Shown piece by piece: positions 60,680 to 64,000 of a DNA stretch of 64,000 nucleotides. The notes under the pieces are model-generated. The model saw nothing but the letters and a program-made list of their open reading frames with translations, was not told the origin of the DNA and did no database searches. How positions within the stretch are numbered: position 1 is the stretch's first letter; the number at the start of each line of letters is the position of its first letter. This DNA is from CAWAHD01 sp963781785 (GTDB lineage Bacteria; Planctomycetota; Planctomycetia; Isosphaerales; Isosphaeraceae), in NCBI GenBank assembly GCA_963781785.1, contig CAWAHD010000002.1, forward strand, positions 1,178,001 to 1,242,000, given 5' to 3'. Made by a program: the position numbers and the translations under genes.

Positions 60680-62647
60680 TCAGTGTCCAACCTTGGTCGT
60701 GAGCAGGTTCTTCAGGAACCGGGCGTTGTCGGTGCCCTGACCGCGCTCGCCGATCCAGGCTGCCAGGTCCACCAGTCCAATCGCGACCAGCTCGCCGTTT
60801 CGTTGTCGAGCAACCGCGACGAACCCATCCCGGGTCCCGGGGATCTGGGCCAGGATCTTTGCCGCCTTCGGGTTCTGGATCGTGATTGCCGCCGGCCGGA
60901 ATGTGGTCAGTTTCTTGACCCCGTGCAGAAGCGCATCGGCTTCGAACGTGGTGGCCTCGATTTTGGGATAGCCGGGGGAACCGAGATCGACGTCCTCATC
61001 AACCATGTGCATCCCCAGCGGCTCGAGTATTCGGTTCGCGTGCAACACGGAATCAACCGTTGCCGGGCTCGCGGTCACGATGACTCGCCGGCCCGATTGG
61101 GCGAACTGCTTGAGCAGAAAAGATGCGTTCCCAGTCAGCCCCGCGGTCCCGCCGTCAGCCACGAGGATCACATCGTAGCGGGCCAGTTCCTCCGGCAGCG
61201 CAGGCACACCGTCGGGCGCAGGCGGGCCGCCGTGGTATTCCCCGAACAGGGGGCTCTCGATGTAGCTCACGTCCAGCTTGGCTTCCCGGACCAGGTCGAA
61301 CCAGGGCCGATTCGAGTCGGCGTTGCGTGAGTGGCTTCCGAATCCATAGGAGATCACCAGGACTTTCGTCGTTCCCGCCTCTCGCGGCCTGACCGAAGCG
61401 ACGACCGGGACGCTGACCTCCTGGTCTGCCAGACGAGCCTTGACCTTGCCCGTGCGGGTTCCGGCCGCCGTCGTGTCGACGCGGAGAGTGGCGGCGCACA
61501 TGACCTGCCCTGGCTGTTCCTTGCCCCTGCGGAAAATCCGCATGTGCTCGACGGTCACGAAATCGGGCACCTCGATTTTCACCGAGAGGCCCGGATCCTG
61601 GATTCCCTCGAATGTGATACTGAGCTCGGCCTGGGCGATCGCATCGACGTGCAGGTCGCCGAAGTCGAGACGATCGACGCAGTCGACACCCGGCTGAGGG
61701 CCATTTTCATGGCCGGGTTCGCGCGTGGCGGACTCATCCTGGCCGGCTTTCGCAAGGGCGGCGGTTGGGTGCACACGCAATCCCAAGGATTGCAGGCCGC
61801 CCAGTGTGATGACGCAGATCAAGATGACTGCGCCCAGAACTTTCAGCTTGGAGATGGTCATGGCGTGAAGAACTCCTCTGGCGAGGGCAACGGCCGTGCT
61901 TGCTGACTGGCCGGCGGCCGTCGCCGATTGTTGGGCGAATGTTAAAGACTCGCGAACAGTCGCCTGGAGCAGGTCCGTGGGGATCGAGGCTCTGGCTGTC
62001 TGTGGTGACAGCCCCGCGACCGGCAGAAACGTCGAGAGCGCCAGTCCACGGCGAGTCAGCCCGCCCCGCAACCGCTCCCGCGCCCGTGACAGGCGAGAGA
62101 GGACGGTCCCGTGGGGGCAGTCCAGCCGCTGCGCCGCCGCCTCGGTGCTCAGGCCCTCGAGGTAGCAGAGCACGACGGGCTCCCGGTATTTCTCCGGCAG
62201 CCGGCCGATCTCCTCATGGAGTTCCGGCCAGGATTCAGGCGGCCCGAGGGCGCAGTCGGCCTTGGTTTCGGCCGCCCGCCGTTCGTGCGCCTGCCGCCGG
62301 ACCGAATTCGCCCTGGACCGCAGGGCAACCCGCCGGGCGACTCCGAGGAGCCAACCCGCGAGGGCGTCCCGCTGCCGGATCGACCGCGCCCTGGATGCCA
62401 GAACGAGGAAAGTCGCCTGGAAGGCGTCCTGGGCATCGTGGGAATTGCGCAAAACGTTGCCGCAGACGCTCAGGACCATCGGCCCGTGCCGGGTCACCAG
62501 AGCCTCGAATGCCGCCTCGGCGCTCTTGCCGCCCCTGGCGAGAAATCGATCAAGGAGCTGAGCGTCAGACAGGTTCCCGACCACGCCAGCATGCATGAGC
62601 GTGTTCAGTTCGCTCAGCAGGTCGGTATTCGCAGATCGGCCCATCAT
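60680..62647 (-). CDS. ECF sigma factor fused to a membrane anchor and ThuA/GATase-like domain
   Basis: A 655-residue protein. Residues about 25-200 are an ECF sigma factor (region 2: LRNSHDAQDAFQATFLVLAS; region 4: LPEKYREPVVLCYLEGLSTEAAA and GTVLSRLSRARERLRG). A linker and a membrane helix (KVLGAVILICVITLGGLQSL) follow. Then comes a beta domain that resembles DUF1573 (LDFGDLHVDAIAQAELSI), and a C-terminal Rossmann-like domain of the ThuA/glutamine-amidotransferase type (VLVISYGFGSHS, YDVILVADGGTAGLTG, RRVIVTASPA). No clear catalytic Cys is seen in that domain. The topology puts the sigma part inside and the other domains outside, so the sigma factor may be held at the membrane until a signal releases it (inference). 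No separate anti-sigma gene lies nearby. Confidence 0.85.
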   Translation of the reverse strand: MMGRSANTDLLSELNTLMHAGVVGNLSDAQLLDRFLARGGKSAEAAFEALVTRHGPMVLSVCGNVLRNSHDAQDAFQATFLVLASRARSIRQRDALAGWLLGVARRVALRSRANSVRRQAHERRAAETKADCALGPPESWPELHEEIGRLPEKYREPVVLCYLEGLSTEAAAQRLDCPHGTVLSRLSRARERLRGGLTRRGLALSTFLPVAGLSPQTARASIPTDLLQATVRESLTFAQQSATAAGQSASTAVALARGVLHAMTISKLKVLGAVILICVITLGGLQSLGLRVHPTAALAKAGQDESATREPGHENGPQPGVDCVDRLDFGDLHVDAIAQAELSITFEGIQDPGLSVKIEVPDFVTVEHMRIFRRGKEQPGQVMCAATLRVDTTAAGTRTGKVKARLADQEVSVPVVASVRPREAGTTKVLVISYGFGSHSRNADSNRPWFDLVREAKLDVSYIESPLFGEYHGGPPAPDGVPALPEELARYDVILVADGGTAGLTGNASFLLKQFAQSGRRVIVTASPATVDSVLHANRILEPLGMHMVDEDVDLGSPGYPKIEATTFEADALLHGVKKLTTFRPAAITIQNPKAAKILAQIPGTRDGFVAVARQRNGELVAIGLVDLAAWIGERGQGTDNARFLKNLLTTKVGH

Positions 62648-62737
62648 CGGTCAGGTCTCCTTGTGATATCTGGTCAAAGAGTGCGAGGTCGGCGTGGGGT
62701 GATTCCAACTTTCTGGAAGAATTCCCGATTTCTTGAG

Positions 62738-62867
62738 TGTCGCCTTTCGCTCCCGCGAAAGTACGTCCATCTTCGGTATGCGTAGGTCAGGCTTTCCAGC
62801 CTGACGTCCCGCAGGAAAGCCACGCGCGATGCGGTAAAACTTTGTCGCCTTTCGCTCCCGCGAAAGT
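62738..62867 (+). repeat. Two CTTTCGC hairpin repeats flanking a REP
   Basis: Copies at 62738-62762 and 62839-62867 share TGTCGCCTTTCGCTCCCG plus CGAAAGT; stem CTTTCGC / GCGAAAG around TCCC. The second is extended by ACTT at its left. A single REP lies between them at 62782-62805. The same element, inverted, is at 59945-59972. Confidence 0.8.
62782..62805 (+). repeat. Single REP palindrome
   Basis: One intact unit (GTAG foot, stem GTCAGGCT / AGCCTGAC, loop TTCC), opposite in orientation to the array that starts 99 bases further on. It sits in the upstream region of the ECF fusion gene. Confidence 0.93.
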
Positions 62868-62903
62868 TCCTGCCTTTTTGGAGCGAGGGCAACTCTGTTG
62901 CCA

Positions 62904-63144
62904 GTCAGGCTGGAAAGCCTGACCTACTTCAAGCGTCAGGCTGGAAAGCCTGACCTACTTCAACCGTCAGGCTCGAAAGCCTGACCTACTTCAACCGTCA
63001 GGCTCGAAAGCCTGACCTACTTCAACCGTCAGGCTCGAAAGCCTGACCTACTTCAACCGTCAGGCTGGAAAGCCTGACCTACTTCAACCGTCAGGCTGGA
63101 AAGCCTGACCTACTTCAACCGTCAGGCTGGAAAGCCTGACCTAC
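62904..63144 (-). repeat. Tandem array of eight REP palindromes, 31-bp period
   Basis: Units start at 62904, 62935, 62966, 62997, 63028, 63059, 63090 and 63121, every 31 bases. The GTAG foot is on the minus strand. Loops are GGAA in five units and CGAA in the three adjacent units at 62966-63028, a sign of local copying. Spacer (plus strand) is TTCAACC except the first (TTCAAGC). Confidence 0.96.
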
Positions 63145-63192
63145 ATCGGCTCACTCCCTTCGCTCGGTGCACTGGGCGCGACCGCCTCGAAC

Positions 63193-63611
63193 CTACCCTT
63201 TCTCGAAGCTGTCGCGGTGCGCCGTCCAGAAGATCCCCTGGTTGATCGTCTTCAAATAACCGATGAACACATCGCGGGAAACGCGGCGCCCGTCGAGGTA
63301 ATAGACGTCGAGATCATCCTTCATCCCCAGGTCATCCATCCCGTTTTCTCCGTACGCTCGGAACAGGAATCCGCGCGCGGACACTTGATGTAGCTGAGCG
63401 GACGTCCTTGAACATCACCCCGGTTCGGGAGGACCACGCCGCTTTCCTGGTGAGCCGCCTCGAAGCGATCAGGTGGCGAACCATGACGCTCCTGGTAGCG
63501 GACGACAAGCGCGGCGAGACCGTCGATATACGCGTCGTTGCTCCGCATCGTACAGGACGTCAGGCAGAAACCGAGGGCGACAATGGCGAGATTCTTTCGC
63601 ACCATGAGCAA
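63193..63611 (-). CDS. Small lipoprotein, one frame break
   Basis: About 140 residues. Signal peptide with lipobox (AIVALGFCLTSC), then YIDGLAALVVRYQERHGSPPDRFE and LPNRGDVQGRPLSYIKCPRA. A missing G near 63375 breaks the frame; the other frame continues GFLFRAYGENGMDDLG and ends TAHRDSFEKG. The pattern (short helix, then a beta-type GFLFRAYGENGMDDLG block) recalls type II secretion pseudopilin-like substrates or planctomycete small exported proteins, but no family can be named. Start at 63611 or at an ATG at 63605. Confidence 0.65.
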
Positions 63612-63750
63612 GCCGTCCTTCTTCTCCGCCCCACTGAACCGAATGACCTTTGCATGAGACGTTCCACATATACCAGATGGTCCCGCGCCGATGTGTGCGC
63701 GTCGAGTTCAAACCAGGCTGTTAATCGACGTGAGGCAAGGCGCGATCACT

Positions 63751-64000
63751 GATGTCGCCCCCGGTGGGGGCTTTCAATAATGGATTCTCGGCGTACACCT
63801 GGGGCTCACGCCCCCAGGCTATACGATTCCGCCCCGCTTCGGGGGCTCCAAAACAACCTCAACGCCCGGATCAGCGAAGCAACGTATTCCCAGCCGCGAA
63901 GCGGCGACATCGTACAGCCTGGCGGCGTCAGCCCCAGGTCATCCCATCGCCACCGATCTTGTTCCCAGCCGCGAAGCGGCGACATCGTACAGCCTGGCGG
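63751..64000. repeat. Second dispersed repeat family, two identical 39-bp copies and a partial inverted copy
   Basis: Identical 39-base copies lie at 63887-63925 and 63962-64000, 75 bases apart, each beginning TTCCCAGCCGCGAAGCGGCG and including GCGACATCGTACAG. A partial inverted copy (GATGTCGCCCCC) is at 63751-63762, and CCTGGGG...CCCCAGG at about 63811-63831 can form a hairpin. The array runs off the right edge. No gene is seen from 63612 to 64000. Confidence 0.85.

Noticed and set aside
1..64000. tRNA, rRNA or riboswitch genes
   Set aside because: No T-loop consensus within a cloverleaf, rRNA-like stretch or known riboswitch core was recognised by eye; a covariance-model scan (including one for selC) would be decisive.

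Overview
The window is a GC-rich stretch of a planctomycete chromosome, most like the Isosphaeraceae/Gemmatales side of the phylum. This is inferred from gene content. It has two DUF1559 proteins of the type-IV-pilin-like or H-X9-DG kind, large Ser/Thr kinases with zinc-ribbon, TPR or WD40 parts, several ECF sigma factors (one fused to a membrane-anchored domain), a DUF1080 protein, a CehA/McbA-like metallohydrolase, a fused secDF, and a 4,400-residue secreted protein with an LEPR-XLL-like N-terminus. No rRNA, tRNA or CRISPR array was recognised.

Layout. 1-1804 (minus): end of an operon of coiled-coil proteins, a small WXG100-like helical protein and the N-terminus of what may be an FtsK/EccC-type ATPase. 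2846-16103 (plus): the giant surface protein. 16120-17606 (minus): a PepSY-like lipoprotein and a DUF1559 protein. 17783-19958: a DUF4058-like gene, then a REP-associated tyrosine transposase (RAYT) gene flanked by arrays of GTAG-footed palindromes. 19965-25122: biotin synthesis (bioB divergent from bioF, then bioD-bioA) with a DUF4919 gene inverted among them. 25149-30433: a secreted metallopeptidase, a zinc-ribbon membrane protein, a DUF1559 protein and a secreted beta-propeller. 30488-34157: selB and selA head to head. 34242-40907: FAH-family hydrolase, pyruvate carboxylase, HMA-like/DUF454 protein, birA. 40911-45753: two ECF sigma factors and a kinase. 45873-47216: DUF1080 protein. 47337-53533 (minus): TPR/double alpha-CTD protein, tgt, yajC, secDF. 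53965-57600 (minus): membrane protein and WD40 kinase. 58228-64000: CehA-like hydrolase, small membrane protein, ECF-ThuA-like fusion, broken lipoprotein and many intergenic repeats.

Two themes link genes. First, biotin: synthesis enzymes, a biotin-dependent carboxylase and the ligase that biotinylates it lie within 21 kb. Second, a dispersed REP family: seven clusters of one palindrome plus a single copy, mostly at a 31-bp period, around one RAYT gene.

Caution on the sequence: I count about 22 single-base frame breaks in otherwise well-conserved genes (including bioB, bioA, selA, pyc and secDF), many in or next to short G, C or A runs. They look like assembly or sequencing indels. Genes are therefore annotated at full length with the break positions noted.
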